Below, in pieces: positions 1 through 9,177 of a DNA stretch of 64,000 bases. A model generated the notes under the pieces. It saw nothing but the letters and a program-made list of their open reading frames with translations. It was not told where the DNA came from and made no database searches. Source of the stretch: Bdellovibrionales bacterium CG12_big_fil_rev_8_21_14_0_65_38_15 (GTDB lineage Bacteria; Bdellovibrionota; Bacteriovoracia; Bacteriovoracales; Bacteriovoracaceae); the NCBI GenBank assembly GCA_002787775.1, contig PCUW01000056.1, positions 111,779 through 175,778 on the forward strand, in the 5' to 3' direction. The first letter of the stretch is position 1. Every line of letters starts with the position of its first letter. A program made the translations under genes and the position numbers.

Positions 1-3
1 TGA

Positions 4-795
4 TTAACTCGAAGCCGATTCATAACGAATACGAGCTTTCTCCCAACTAAGATGAAGTATAAAGGCAAACACAACGACTGCTACAATTAACCAAAGGATA
101 TAGTGCCACTTGCTGTGATCAAAAAGAAAGTGCATGGGAGCACTTCCAACAAGTAAAACAGGTAGCAGCGTCATTAAAACTTTCTTTGCTATGCCTCTAT
201 AAATAAGATCAGGCCATCTTGATAATGATTGCAGTTGAAGGCGAATAAAGTTGATGCCAACACCTTCTGTGGTCCAAAACATCAAAAGGGCTATCGCCAT
301 TTCTAAGATAAAGCGAAGACAGACGGACAAGAAAAGAAGAAAGGGTAGAGCTATATAATCCACATAGGTAAAATGAAGCTTGTCAGCAAAATAGAATAAA
401 AGCGCAATATCGATAACTAAGGAGATCACGCTCGATGGTCTTAGATATCTGAAGAACATTGGCAAGAATGAATGAATTGGTTTTAAAAAAGTGAAGTCTA
501 AATTACCAGCTTTAAGATCAGTCGAAAGCATCCAAAAGTTTGAGGACAGAACTAATCCCTGAAAGTCGTCGATGATAAGCATGAAAACGAGAAAGAATTG
601 CAACTGATCTCTGTTCCAGTTACCAAGTGCAGGAATATGATCAAAGAGAATAAAGGTTGTACCAAGCGCGCTTAAAGTGAAGATGGCATCAACCACAAGA
701 AGTAAAAAGAAATTAAGCCTAAAAGACAACTCTTCAGTAAGTGAGCAGCTAACAAAATTCCGATAAATATTGAAGTAGTTTAGTACTGACTTCAT
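4..795 (-). CDS. ABC-2 family permease (DUF990-like)
   Basis: Membrane subunit of an ABC exporter, last gene of a three-gene operon with the permease and ATPase upstream. The protein (about 263 residues) has roughly six hydrophobic segments and the layout of the ABC-2 membrane_6 (DUF990) family, which normally works as a pair of unlike permeases plus one ATPase, exactly the set found here. The ATG at 795 shares one base with the stop of the upstream gene (TGATG); a GTG at 798 is an alternative start. The transported substrate cannot be told from the sequence. Confidence 0.8.
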   Translation of the reverse strand: MKSVLNYFNIYRNFVSCSLTEELSFRLNFFLLLVVDAIFTLSALGTTFILFDHIPALGNWNRDQLQFFLVFMLIIDDFQGLVLSSNFWMLSTDLKAGNLDFTFLKPIHSFLPMFFRYLRPSSVISLVIDIALLFYFADKLHFTYVDYIALPFLLFLSVCLRFILEMAIALLMFWTTEGVGINFIRLQLQSLSRWPDLIYRGIAKKVLMTLLPVLLVGSAPMHFLFDHSKWHYILWLIVAVVVFAFILHLSWEKARIRYESASS

Positions 796-1589
796 CACAT
801 TCCTGCGGCGGTAAAGAGTCTAAGTCCTCTTCGCCAGATATAGGTATTAATAAAAAACATGGCCACAATTGAAATTGTTATCGTTATTAAGCCTTGATGA
901 AGCCCTTGCATTTGGCCCATAAACAAATTGATCGGTGTATAGGTTAATGATGGAAAGGGCGTATACTGCAAATAATTTTGGGCCCATGCTGGAAAGAAGC
1001 TGATGGGAATAATGGATCCTGATAGAAAATTTACTAAGAGTTGAAACATCACTCGCATCGTCCAAGTTTCTTCAAGCCAAAAAGCTAGTAGTCCGGTTGT
1101 GTACTGGACACTAAACCAAAAAATTCCAACTAGACTTGTGTAGGCAAAAGCGATCATTAAGTTTGAAAAGCTTGGCAGACTCACTAAATCGCTAAAGCAA
1201 AGTAAAGCTAGCGTAAAGATCGCTATCACGAACTGAATGGTTTGAAAGGAGATAAAGCTTGCGGTGTGAAATTCCCAAAAGTTGAAAGGGTAGATGAGGT
1301 ATTTAGACATTCTGCCAAAGCGAATATCTTCGCCGAGATTAACTCCATTGGAAGACTGTGCCATAAGAACAACGATTAAGGCCCAGGCATGATAGTGAAG
1401 CATTTGTGGCAAAGAGTAGCCATTGATAAGCATGTCTTTATCTGTATAAACAGCGCTCCATAGACTGACTTTAATAAAATAGAAAACTAAGGCAGGGCCA
1501 ATAATGAGCAAAAAGAAATTTAATCGGTAGGCGGTCACCATCGACCAACCAATACGAATTGTTTCTAACCATTTTTTAAAATTACTCAT
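795..1589 (-). CDS. ABC-2 family permease (DUF990-like), second subunit
   Basis: Second membrane subunit of the exporter, 264 residues, about six predicted transmembrane segments, an N-terminal amphipathic stretch and a Ser/Gly/Ile/Pro-rich hydrophobic segment (FLSGSIIPISFF) typical of ABC-2 permeases. It overlaps the ATPase gene by 8 bases and the other permease by the TGATG junction, so the three are translated together. It resembles its neighbour in topology but not closely in sequence, as expected for heterodimeric DUF990 pairs. Confidence 0.8.
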   Translation of the reverse strand: MSNFKKWLETIRIGWSMVTAYRLNFFLLIIGPALVFYFIKVSLWSAVYTDKDMLINGYSLPQMLHYHAWALIVVLMAQSSNGVNLGEDIRFGRMSKYLIYPFNFWEFHTASFISFQTIQFVIAIFTLALLCFSDLVSLPSFSNLMIAFAYTSLVGIFWFSVQYTTGLLAFWLEETWTMRVMFQLLVNFLSGSIIPISFFPAWAQNYLQYTPFPSLTYTPINLFMGQMQGLHQGLITITISIVAMFFINTYIWRRGLRLFTAAGM

Positions 1590-2571
1590 GATTAAGAAGT
1601 TCTGGTCTTAACATGAGCTGCTTCATGACTCGCTCAATAGGAAGTTTTTCGGTTTGAAAATCGATCACATCAAAATGCTCTAAAACATAACCGCTAAAAG
1701 CTCTAAGCTCTTGCTGAGGCAAGGCTAGTTCAACACTTAATCCATTTAAATCCCATTTTGCATTGTATTTTTCAAAGGCAGATTTATCACTAGGACTCGT
1801 TTCAAAATTAAAACTGACCACTTTGTCTGTGCCAAGGATCTTTTCGAAGTCTAAGATGTCTCCATCAAATTTCTTTTCGCCGTTCATGATGAGAACAAGG
1901 CGTGAGCAAAGGGACTGAACATCTTGCATATAATGCGAAGTTAGAATGACTGTAGGGTTGTACTTTTCATGATAACTCTTGATGAAGTTTCTGATGGCAT
2001 CTTGCGCGACAAGATCGAGCCCAATAGTCGGCTCATCCAGAAAAATAACTTCAGGCTGATGTAAAAGAGAAGCCATCAGCTCAAGCTTCATTCTTTCTCC
2101 CAGAGATAATTTTCTAACATGGACGTGAAGAAGCTCTTCGACATTTAAGATCTTGGCCATCTCTGCTACCCGCTCATTAAAATCAGCGGTTGGTATTTCA
2201 TAATAAGCTTTAATTAAATGCAAAGAATCCATAGCAGGAATGTCCCACCAAAGCTGGGACTTTTGCCCCATCACCAAAGCAATTTTTTTTCTAAACTCTT
2301 TTTTTCTATCGAAGGGATTAAAACCTAATACTTCTAAATCACCACTACTTGGAACAATGATACCTGTGAACATTTTCATTAAAGTTGTTTTACCGGCACC
2401 ATTTGGCCCAAGCAGTCCAACGATTTCACCTTTACCAATTTCTAAATCAAAAGCATCAACTGCATTTTTTTCAATAAATGATCTATCCCATAAGGATTTG
2501 ATGGCACCTTTTATTCCAGGTTGCTTCTTATAGCTGACGTACTTCTTGATGAGCTTCTTAGTTGTAATCAT
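1582..2571 (-). CDS. ABC transporter ATP-binding protein
   Basis: ATPase of the exporter encoded with the two permeases downstream. Walker A GPNGAGKT lies at about residues 55-62, the signature LSLGE at 155-159 and Walker B VIFLDEP at 175-181. The first 35 residues form an N-terminal extension with a run of Lys (KKLIKKYVSYKK) and the last 90 residues form a C-terminal domain, giving 329 residues, the usual size for ATPases that pair with DUF990 permeases. First gene of the operon; the intergenic space to rlmC is 77 bases and must hold both divergent promoters. Substrate unknown. Confidence 0.88.
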   Translation of the reverse strand: MITTKKLIKKYVSYKKQPGIKGAIKSLWDRSFIEKNAVDAFDLEIGKGEIVGLLGPNGAGKTTLMKMFTGIIVPSSGDLEVLGFNPFDRKKEFRKKIALVMGQKSQLWWDIPAMDSLHLIKAYYEIPTADFNERVAEMAKILNVEELLHVHVRKLSLGERMKLELMASLLHQPEVIFLDEPTIGLDLVAQDAIRNFIKSYHEKYNPTVILTSHYMQDVQSLCSRLVLIMNGEKKFDGDILDFEKILGTDKVVSFNFETSPSDKSAFEKYNAKWDLNGLSVELALPQQELRAFSGYVLEHFDVIDFQTEKLPIERVMKQLMLRPELLNHE

Positions 2572-2648
2572 GGCAAGAATCTATGAGATTTATGACTCTT
2601 AGTCTAGAAGTTGACGCGACGACATATTCGACATAAAAATATTGAGCA

Positions 2649-3749
2649 ATGAATCATAACTGTCATTATTTCAACCAATCTGAGTGCCTTTCCTGTGAAG
2701 GATTGGGTGTTGGCCTAGCTAAATGGCGAACTAAGTCCCTAGACGAGATACAAGCCTTGCTTCCATCAGCACATTGGTCAGAAGCAACGTTGTGCTCAAG
2801 TGCTTTTGGATCGAGAAATAAAGCCAAATTTGCTGTTGGTGGAACTATCCTAGAACCTAAACTTGGGCGATTTACCTCATCAGGTGAAGTCGTCGATTTG
2901 AAAGATTGCTCTCTTTATTCTCCAGCGATAAAAAATATTATTCCCTCACTTTACCAATGGATCAGCGATTATAAACTTCATCCCTATGATGTTTCTTTAA
3001 AATCAGGGGAGCTCAAAACGATTATTGTTGTTGAAGGAATTGATGACTCCTTAATGATTCGCTTTGTGGTCAGATCTAAAGAATCACTGGATCGATTACA
3101 AAAATTAGCTAAATCAATAGCGATGACTCGTCCTCAAGATGTTGTTTCGATGAATCTGCAACCACAAGCTAAGGCGATCTTAGAGGGGGATGAAGAGATT
3201 GTATTATCTGAGCTCTCGACCCTTAGACTTTCTTATAACAATATTACATTAAAGCTTCCTACTCAAAGCTTTGTGCAAACCAATCATGAAATAGCGTCAA
3301 AGCTTTATCTTAAGGCCAAGCAGTGGACTCGAGATATCTCTGGTAATATCTTGGAACTGTTTTGTGGTATTGGTGGATTTAGCTCTCATCTCATCCAAGA
3401 CAATAGAAAAGTTGTAGGAATTGAATTATCAGCTTCTGCCATAGAGGCGGCTAAGTCTAGCGTTCCTGGTGCGAGCTTCATTGCCATGGACGCATGGGAA
3501 TATTTAAAAACCAGTGAGGCGTTTGATCTTATTGTGGTGAATCCACCAAGGCGTGGGCTTGGTAAAGATATCTGCCAAAAGATCTTACAACTCAAACCCA
3601 AATACTTATTGTATTCAAGTTGTAATCCTCAAACTTTTGCAGCAGATTTAAATTTACTTGGATATAAAATTTCTAGAATTGAAGCTTTTGAGATGTTTCC
3701 CTTAACCAATCATTGGGAAGTGTTGGCCCTTCTTACTCTTCAGGACTAA
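2649..3749 (+). CDS. rlmC: 23S rRNA (uracil-C5)-methyltransferase RlmC
   Basis: TrmA/RlmD-family enzyme that methylates a uracil C5 of 23S rRNA (U747 in E. coli) with S-adenosylmethionine. The 366-residue protein opens with the iron-sulfur Cys set (Cys5, Cys13, Cys16 and probably Cys87), has no TRAM domain, and carries QSFVQTN (207-213), the SAM motif LELFCGIGGFS (235-245), NPPRRG (298-303) and the nucleophile motif YSSCNP with Cys325. The missing TRAM domain and the length (E. coli RlmC 375) favour RlmC over RlmD or TrmA. Its 3' end overlaps the convergent gene at 3733 by 17 bases. Confidence 0.87.
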   Translation: MNHNCHYFNQSECLSCEGLGVGLAKWRTKSLDEIQALLPSAHWSEATLCSSAFGSRNKAKFAVGGTILEPKLGRFTSSGEVVDLKDCSLYSPAIKNIIPSLYQWISDYKLHPYDVSLKSGELKTIIVVEGIDDSLMIRFVVRSKESLDRLQKLAKSIAMTRPQDVVSMNLQPQAKAILEGDEEIVLSELSTLRLSYNNITLKLPTQSFVQTNHEIASKLYLKAKQWTRDISGNILELFCGIGGFSSHLIQDNRKVVGIELSASAIEAAKSSVPGASFIAMDAWEYLKTSEAFDLIVVNPPRRGLGKDICQKILQLKPKYLLYSSCNPQTFAADLNLLGYKISRIEAFEMFPLTNHWEVLALLTLQD

Positions 3750-4365
3750 CAACTGCAGGGGCTCTACCACCACCACTTCTTCTGACTATTTCATAGCGAG
3801 TTGAACCAAGACCAGCAAAACCATTTGACGTCTCAATGGTATCAAACAACCCGTTGGTCATCGAAAGCTTATAATCAATCTTTCTATCATTCTTTTCTTT
3901 TTGTAAAACAAGTCTGAAGCTTTGATACTCATCACCTTCAAGCACACTTGCTTTTTCAAAATTGATGGGAATAGTCTTCGTACGCTTTTCAGTTTGCCAA
4001 AAAAGACAACCAAAACCAATTTGTCCTGATAGTGGATTTTGATAAGCTGTTGTTTTGGCACAAACTCTTTCACCGTACTCAATTTTTAATTTTATTTTTT
4101 TTGGTGTGTCAGCCGTTCTTTTAAGGGCAATTGTGTATTTATCTCCACCTGTATAATTCGTGGCGACTTCTAAACTTTCAGAATTTAAGAGAATTGATTT
4201 TTGTATTGTTTCTTGATCGAGTTCGCCCGCACATGTCTCACAATACTCAGTGGGAGATGATACTGATCTTTCAATCTGTTCAGTGACATCAGTCAGCTGT
4301 TCCACATTGATTTCAGTGGCTTGAATAAGAAATGGAAATAGCAGCATGATAGCGATATAGTTCAT
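3733..4365 (-). CDS. Hypothetical exported protein
   Basis: No family recognised. The 210-residue product starts with a short hydrophobic segment (IAIMLLFPFLIQA) that looks like a Sec signal peptide, so the mature protein is probably periplasmic. Two Cys in a CETC pair near residue 43-46 and two more near 102 and 119 could form disulfides. The rest is mostly polar with several beta-strand-like stretches, and the C-terminus is Arg/Gly-rich (RRSGGGRAP). Monocistronic, convergent with rlmC and overlapping it at the stop codons. Confidence 0.6.
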   Translation of the reverse strand: MNYIAIMLLFPFLIQATEINVEQLTDVTEQIERSVSSPTEYCETCAGELDQETIQKSILLNSESLEVATNYTGGDKYTIALKRTADTPKKIKLKIEYGERVCAKTTAYQNPLSGQIGFGCLFWQTEKRTKTIPINFEKASVLEGDEYQSFRLVLQKEKNDRKIDYKLSMTNGLFDTIETSNGFAGLGSTRYEIVRRSGGGRAPAVVSPEE

Positions 4366-4430
4366 GAATTCTCATCGGATAAATCGAAGATTTTATTACT
4401 CTGACTAATTAACTCGGAAAAGAGATAAGT

Positions 4431-5456
4431 ATGCGTAAAGTTGTGATTCACAGTGCTGGTGGTTATGAAAAACTTAAAATAGAAGAGCATCCTTCGCCGA
4501 TAGCTAAGGCGGGACAGGTTAAAGTTCAAGTGAAGGCGGCAGGTATTAATTACGCCGATATCACTGTTCGTTGGGGTTTATATGAATCGGCCAAAAAATT
4601 TATTGGTTGGCCCATTACTCCTGGGTTTGAGTTTTCAGGAGTCGTACTTGAAAGTCACGATGATAAATTTAAAGTAGGCGATAAGGTTTTTGGAATTACG
4701 TTGTTTGGCGGCTATGCCTCAGAGATTGTGATACCTGCCCATCAGCTTTATCACTTGCCAGCCTCGATGAATTTTAGTCAGGCTGCAGGATTTCCTGCGG
4801 TTTTCATGACGGCGTATCACGCTTTATTTCAAAATATTGTGGTCAGACCTGAAATGACCGTTCTCATTCATTCCGCTGCCGGTGGAGTGGGAAGCTCACT
4901 AGTTCAGTTAGCAAAAGTCTTTGGCATGAAAGTCGTCGGTGTTGTAGGCAGTACTCATAAAGTTGATATCGTACGAAAGCTTGGCGCCGATGAGGTGATT
5001 GATAAATCGGGCCAGGATCTTTGGGCAAAGGCAAAAGAGATATGTCCTGCGGGCTTTGATGTTATCCTAGATGCAAACGGTGTTGAAACGCTAGGGGATA
5101 GTTATAAACATTTACGTCCAACGGGAAAGCTTATTTGCTATGGTTTTCACACGATGATGCCAAAAACTGGCGGCCGTATCAATTGGTTCAAACTAGCTCT
5201 TAATTGGCTTAAAACGCCTCGCTTTAATCCGCTTGATATGACCACCTCTAACAAATCAGTGGTGACCTTTAATTTATCTTTTCTTTTTGATCGCATGGAT
5301 CTACTTGGTGAAGCCATGGATAAAATGATGCCTTGGCTTGAAGAAGGAAAAATCAAAGTGGCTAAAGTTAACGAATATAAAGTTGAAGATGTTGGCCTTG
5401 CCCATGCTGACTTGGAATCTGGAAAAACGATTGGAAAGCTTGTTTTAACATTTTAA
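4431..5456 (+). CDS. Zinc-type/quinone oxidoreductase family MDR protein
   Basis: Medium-chain dehydrogenase/reductase of the quinone oxidoreductase/VAT-1 type that reduces a carbonyl or quinone with NAD(P)H. Seen: N-terminal GroES-like domain (AAGINYADITVR), central Rossmann motif SAAGGVGSSLVQLAK near residues 150-165, and the C-terminal ESGKTIGKLVL ending typical of the family. The Cys and His ligands of zinc alcohol dehydrogenases are absent, so it is probably zinc-free. 341 residues is the normal length. Its stop overlaps the stop of the convergent pseudouridine synthase in a TTAA. Physiological substrate unknown. Confidence 0.82.
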   Translation: MRKVVIHSAGGYEKLKIEEHPSPIAKAGQVKVQVKAAGINYADITVRWGLYESAKKFIGWPITPGFEFSGVVLESHDDKFKVGDKVFGITLFGGYASEIVIPAHQLYHLPASMNFSQAAGFPAVFMTAYHALFQNIVVRPEMTVLIHSAAGGVGSSLVQLAKVFGMKVVGVVGSTHKVDIVRKLGADEVIDKSGQDLWAKAKEICPAGFDVILDANGVETLGDSYKHLRPTGKLICYGFHTMMPKTGGRINWFKLALNWLKTPRFNPLDMTTSNKSVVTFNLSFLFDRMDLLGEAMDKMMPWLEEGKIKVAKVNEYKVEDVGLAHADLESGKTIGKLVLTF

Positions 5457-6277
5457 AAAAGTTTTAACGAATCAGGAACTTTGATATCCACTCTTTTTTT
5501 AGACATCGGACAATCATAGGCCAAGCGATAAGCTTGAAGCCTTAGTCCTTCACGGTTCTTATTATTTTTTCCGTAGATTGGATCGCCAATAATAGGATGA
5601 CCAAATTCATTAAAATGTATTCTTATTTGATGGCGCCTTCCTGTTGCCAGTGAAGCTTCAACACGAGTAAAGCCATCGCAGCGCTCTAAGACTTTCCAGT
5701 ATGTCTTAGAGTATTTTCCATCGATATCAAGTTCGATTTGCCCCTCATCGCCTTCAATATCCCCAAGCACTTCTGCCAAGTAAACTTTTTGAACCGACTT
5801 TCCTTGCCACAGTCTTGAGAGTTTCTCGGCCGATTTATCGGTATAAGAAAAGACCATGACTCCAGATGTTTCAAAGTCGAGACGGTGAATCAAATGAACG
5901 TGAGGCTTAAGCTTTTCGATATGACGAATGATTGAGCCTTCATCTCCCCATTTTGTTCCTTGAGACAGAACTCCTGGAGGCTTATACCAAATACCAAAAC
6001 TTTGTTCTTCATAAATCACATGACAACCTGAAGTATCAGCAGGAATTAAATTGGGATCGAAGTGAAACTCAACACGATCACCGGCAAATAAATCAAACTT
6101 GGCACGACGAACTCTTTTGAGTCCTTTGTAGTTCTTTCTCTTGATTTGGCAGCACCCCTGAGTGAGGGCGCGCTTTAACATGGCTTTGGACTCGCTAGTT
6201 TTAAGCGCCAAATAATCTGCCAAAAGCAAAGGTTCGCCTTTGACGACAGTGCCAATAAATTTGAGAGGTTTTTCCAT
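5453..6277 (-). CDS. RluA-family RNA pseudouridine synthase
   Basis: Isomerises uridine to pseudouridine in rRNA or tRNA. The catalytic motif is HRLDFETSGVMVF, with the Asp as nucleophile, followed by ATGRRHQIRIH and GHPIIGDPIYG, all standard for the RluA/RluC/RluD group. The N-terminal 80 residues (TSESKAMLKRALTQG...VRRAKFDLFAGDRVEF) look like an S4-like RNA-binding region. I chose the ATG at 6277; an upstream GTG at 6316 would add 13 residues but would run into the divergent gene's leader. Which RNA position is modified cannot be inferred. Confidence 0.83.
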   Translation of the reverse strand: MEKPLKFIGTVVKGEPLLLADYLALKTSESKAMLKRALTQGCCQIKRKNYKGLKRVRRAKFDLFAGDRVEFHFDPNLIPADTSGCHVIYEEQSFGIWYKPPGVLSQGTKWGDEGSIIRHIEKLKPHVHLIHRLDFETSGVMVFSYTDKSAEKLSRLWQGKSVQKVYLAEVLGDIEGDEGQIELDIDGKYSKTYWKVLERCDGFTRVEASLATGRRHQIRIHFNEFGHPIIGDPIYGKNNKNREGLRLQAYRLAYDCPMSKKRVDIKVPDSLKLF

Positions 6278-6341
6278 GGCGAGTTTGTAACTGTGACAGG
6301 CAGCCTTGGTCAACACCCCTAAATTATGTATACAGTCTTAT

Positions 6342-6839
6342 ATGAATAAAGAACTCGTCCTTGATCAGTTAAAAGCCTGGCATCAAAAGCTGTCTCAATT
6401 TTTTGAGCAAAGTTTTGTTAAAAATCAAAGCCTTATGAAATGTGCTAGCGGATGTGATCAATGCTGTAGGGTGGAGCGCTCAGTATTTAGTGTCGAGGCC
6501 GAATTAATCAGGCGCCATATCAAACAGTATCCACTTAGTCCTAGGGCAGAGAACCCCGCTGGTATCTGTGCTTTTTTAGATAATGGTCAATGCACCATCT
6601 ATGAGGTTCGCCCAAGTATCTGCAGAACTCATGGTCTAGTCATCCAGCAAGAAGATGGCATCAGTCACTGTGAACTTAACTTTGAAAAGACTCTTCCAGA
6701 TAAGAGCGATTGGCTATCTGGAAAGACCAGCGATACGGTGATTTCGACGCTTCAAATCGCTTATGAAAAGCTTGGTGAAGGGCAGAGTCGAATAGAGCTT
6801 CGAAATTTATGGTGCGAATTGACGAAAGAGGCTAACTAG
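6342..6839 (+). CDS. YkgJ-family cysteine cluster protein
   Basis: Small protein of the YkgJ/CxxCxxCC family, thought to bind a metal or iron-sulfur cluster through conserved Cys. Visible ligands: CASGCDQCC near residues 35-43, then CAFLDNGQCTIYEVRPSIC near residues 77-95 and two later Cys. The biochemical role of this family is poorly known. The ATG at 6342 is preferred over an upstream TTG at 6306 because the TTG lies too near the divergent pseudouridine synthase. It ends about 25 bases before the cobalamin riboswitch, but belongs to a different transcript logically. Confidence 0.72.
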   Translation: MNKELVLDQLKAWHQKLSQFFEQSFVKNQSLMKCASGCDQCCRVERSVFSVEAELIRRHIKQYPLSPRAENPAGICAFLDNGQCTIYEVRPSICRTHGLVIQQEDGISHCELNFEKTLPDKSDWLSGKTSDTVISTLQIAYEKLGEGQSRIELRNLWCELTKEAN

Positions 6840-6862
6840 ACATAAATTAGGCATAATATTAG

Positions 6863-6931
6863 AGCTGAATATGGTGAAGTTGGTGAAATTCCAACACTGT
6901 CGCGCAACGGTAAAGTCCGATCCCATCAGCT
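6863..6931 (+). promoter_or_regulatory. Cobalamin riboswitch
   Basis: The leader contains the cobalamin-riboswitch core: GGTGAAATTCC, a short hairpin, then CGCGCAACGGTAAAGTCCGATCCC. A closing stem pairs AGCTGA (6863-6868) with TCAGCT (6926-6931). It is a short form lacking the long peripheral domains. The riboswitch ends 21 bases before the ATG of the TonB receptor, and the ribosome binding site AAAGGA (6944-6949) follows directly, so B12 probably represses translation initiation of the uptake operon. Confidence 0.85.
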
Positions 6932-6952
6932 TATTTTCCCGCGAAAGGACTT

Positions 6953-8698
6953 ATGAAAAGACTTACACTCATTCTCTTCTTTTATTCACATTATTTATCG
7001 GCCCAGACCTTTACCGTCGTTGGTGATCGAATCGAACTTCCCTACAATCGATCGACCAGCAGTAGCGTCGTTTATGAACAAGAAGATTTTAACTCTAAAA
7101 CCAATCTAAGAGATGTTCTGCAAGATATTTCAGGGCTTAGTCTTGTTGAAAATGGTCCTTATGGTGGAACATCAACATACTTTCTACGAGGCTTTGGTCG
7201 TGGTCAGGTGAAAGTCTATCTAGATGGAATCGAAATCTCAGATCCAACTGATATTGATCGAGGACTGCAGCTACAACATTTCCCATTAACAGGGATTAAA
7301 AGAATTGAGGTCATTAAAGGCGCTCAAGGAGCTCTCTACGGCGCCGATGCAAGTGGGGGAGTTATCCTTCTGACGAGCGATGACTCGGCGAAATCAAAAA
7401 TGCATGCTGGTATAGCCTCAAACGAAACTTGGACTGGAGGTTTTTATACTCAGGCCAAGCAAGGTGATTGGGCCATCAAAGGAAGTGGCGATCTTGTTTC
7501 TAGTGATGGTATTTCAGCTTATAACGAAAGCAGAGTTTCTGGAAAGGCCGAGAATGATTTTTATCTAAGAAGAGATTTAAATTTAGCCTTAATTAATAAT
7601 AAGTATCAAACTGGTTTAAGAGTTAAAGTTGTTTCGGCCAAGCAAGATATCGATAGTAGTTTAAGCGGTGATATCGTTAACAATGATCTTTCTCGTTATG
7701 ATCACAGAATTTATTCTGCCTTTAGTGAACAAAAATCTGATTCTGGTCAGTTAAAATCAAAAGTCACAGTAGCAAGATCAGAAATTAAAAGAACGGTTCA
7801 AACTAATAATTTTGAAGGTCATGTCGATCAAGTTCATCTTGAACTGACTTGGCTTGCCAGTGAATTATCAGCAACAACACTGTTTAGTGATTACTCAAAA
7901 GACTTCTCAAGTACTTCAAGCGAATTTAAAAATAAAGAACAGGAGAATATGGCACTTGGTGTATCTCACTTTCTATCTTTAGGCCGATTTTTTTCAGATC
8001 AAAGTCTAAGAATTGATAAGGCACAAGCTTACGCTACTAGATTGAGTTCTAAATTAGGTCTCGGTTTTAATCTAAATGAAAACGTTACACTCAAATCTCA
8101 GCTTGCGAGCGGGTTTAAAGCGCCAACTCTTTATCAGAGGTTCTCTAGCTTTGGTGGATCTGAAAACCTCAAGGCAACGACCACAGAGTCGGCACAACTT
8201 GGGTTGGCTTATACGAAAGAAAAAATTCAAGCCGAAATTATGAGCTTTATAAATAGGTCCGATAACCTTATTGATTATAATCAAGCCTCTTCGCAGTACT
8301 TTAATCTTGGTAAGACTAAAACTTACGGAGTTGAGCTTAGTGGTAAAATAAGCTTTGATAAAATGAAGTTTCAGTCATCAATGACATGGATGAAAGCGCG
8401 AAACGAATTAACAGGCGTCGATTTAGAGCGCAGACCTCGTTGGTTTAGTACAAATGGTTTGGGCTACTCTGTGCGAGATGATCTTGAACTTAGAGTAAGT
8501 CATCAAGCCGTTTCCAAAAGGTATGATCAAGGAAAGCTTCCTTATTTTGACACTTATAATTTGGGAGCAACCTATACAGTTCAAGAGAAATTTATCGATT
8601 TAGATATACTTAATATTTTTGATCGTGATTATGAAAACGTTAGATTCTACGGAACACTTGGGAGAAACTATAAGCTGCAGTTTAGGTGGAGCTTATGA
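6953..8698 (+). CDS. btuB: TonB-dependent outer-membrane cobalamin receptor (BtuB-like)
   Basis: Outer-membrane beta-barrel that takes up vitamin B12 using TonB energy. Signal peptide at 1-17, a TonB-box-like segment TFTVVG just after it, then a plug domain (RDVLQDISGLSL, FLRGFGRGQVKVYLDGIE, IEVIKGAQGALYGADASGGVI) and a barrel ending in an aromatic-rich C-terminus (RNYKLQFRWSL) recognised by the Bam machinery. 581 residues is close to E. coli BtuB (614). The cobalamin riboswitch immediately upstream and the BtuFDC genes downstream support B12 or a related corrinoid as substrate. Confidence 0.88.
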   Translation: MKRLTLILFFYSHYLSAQTFTVVGDRIELPYNRSTSSSVVYEQEDFNSKTNLRDVLQDISGLSLVENGPYGGTSTYFLRGFGRGQVKVYLDGIEISDPTDIDRGLQLQHFPLTGIKRIEVIKGAQGALYGADASGGVILLTSDDSAKSKMHAGIASNETWTGGFYTQAKQGDWAIKGSGDLVSSDGISAYNESRVSGKAENDFYLRRDLNLALINNKYQTGLRVKVVSAKQDIDSSLSGDIVNNDLSRYDHRIYSAFSEQKSDSGQLKSKVTVARSEIKRTVQTNNFEGHVDQVHLELTWLASELSATTLFSDYSKDFSSTSSEFKNKEQENMALGVSHFLSLGRFFSDQSLRIDKAQAYATRLSSKLGLGFNLNENVTLKSQLASGFKAPTLYQRFSSFGGSENLKATTTESAQLGLAYTKEKIQAEIMSFINRSDNLIDYNQASSQYFNLGKTKTYGVELSGKISFDKMKFQSSMTWMKARNELTGVDLERRPRWFSTNGLGYSVRDDLELRVSHQAVSKRYDQGKLPYFDTYNLGATYTVQEKFIDLDILNIFDRDYENVRFYGTLGRNYKLQFRWSL

Positions 8699-9177
8699 AA
8701 GCCTACGGTCTACTCTTTTCAATAGTTCTTCATCTCATGGGAATTGTCGGTTTTGTAGTTGTGGAATCATCTACAATCTCTGCTAAAACAAGCTTAAGCT
8801 CACTTAAAGTTAATATTTTTGAAAGAAAAATTGAAACAGATACTACTGATTCTAGTACTTCGATTCAGCCAGTTAAAAAAGTTACAAAGGCTGATTCAGG
8901 AGTTGAGGAAGTAGAGGCCGCAAAGTTAATTAGTACACTTGAACCTGAATATCCCTGGATCTCACGAATTAATAAAGAAGAGGGACTGGTGAGATTAAAG
9001 GTCACCTTAGATGAAGCGGGTCTTCCATCTTTAGTCGAAGTGATTCAGAGCTCTGGTTACAAAAGACTTGATGAGTCTGCAGTCATCGCTGTTAAACAAG
9101 CTAAGTATTTAAATAAAAGTGAAAAAGAGGTTTTACTGCAACTTAACCTTAATTTTGAATTAAAGAAGAAAAATTGA
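8695..9177 (+). CDS. tonB: TonB-family energy transducer
   Basis: Inner-membrane-anchored transducer dedicated to the receptor upstream. One N-terminal transmembrane segment (LLFSIVLHLMGIVGFVVV) and a C-terminal TonB domain (PEYPWISRINKEEGLV...VIQSSGYKRLDESAV). It is short (160 residues; E. coli TonB is 239) and the periplasmic spacer lacks the usual Pro-rich EP/KP repeats. ATG at 8695 overlaps the receptor's stop (ATGA); a GTG at 8686 is possible but less likely. No ExbB/ExbD genes lie in the window, so those must be supplied from elsewhere. Confidence 0.83.
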   Translation: MKAYGLLFSIVLHLMGIVGFVVVESSTISAKTSLSSLKVNIFERKIETDTTDSSTSIQPVKKVTKADSGVEEVEAAKLISTLEPEYPWISRINKEEGLVRLKVTLDEAGLPSLVEVIQSSGYKRLDESAVIAVKQAKYLNKSEKEVLLQLNLNFELKKKN

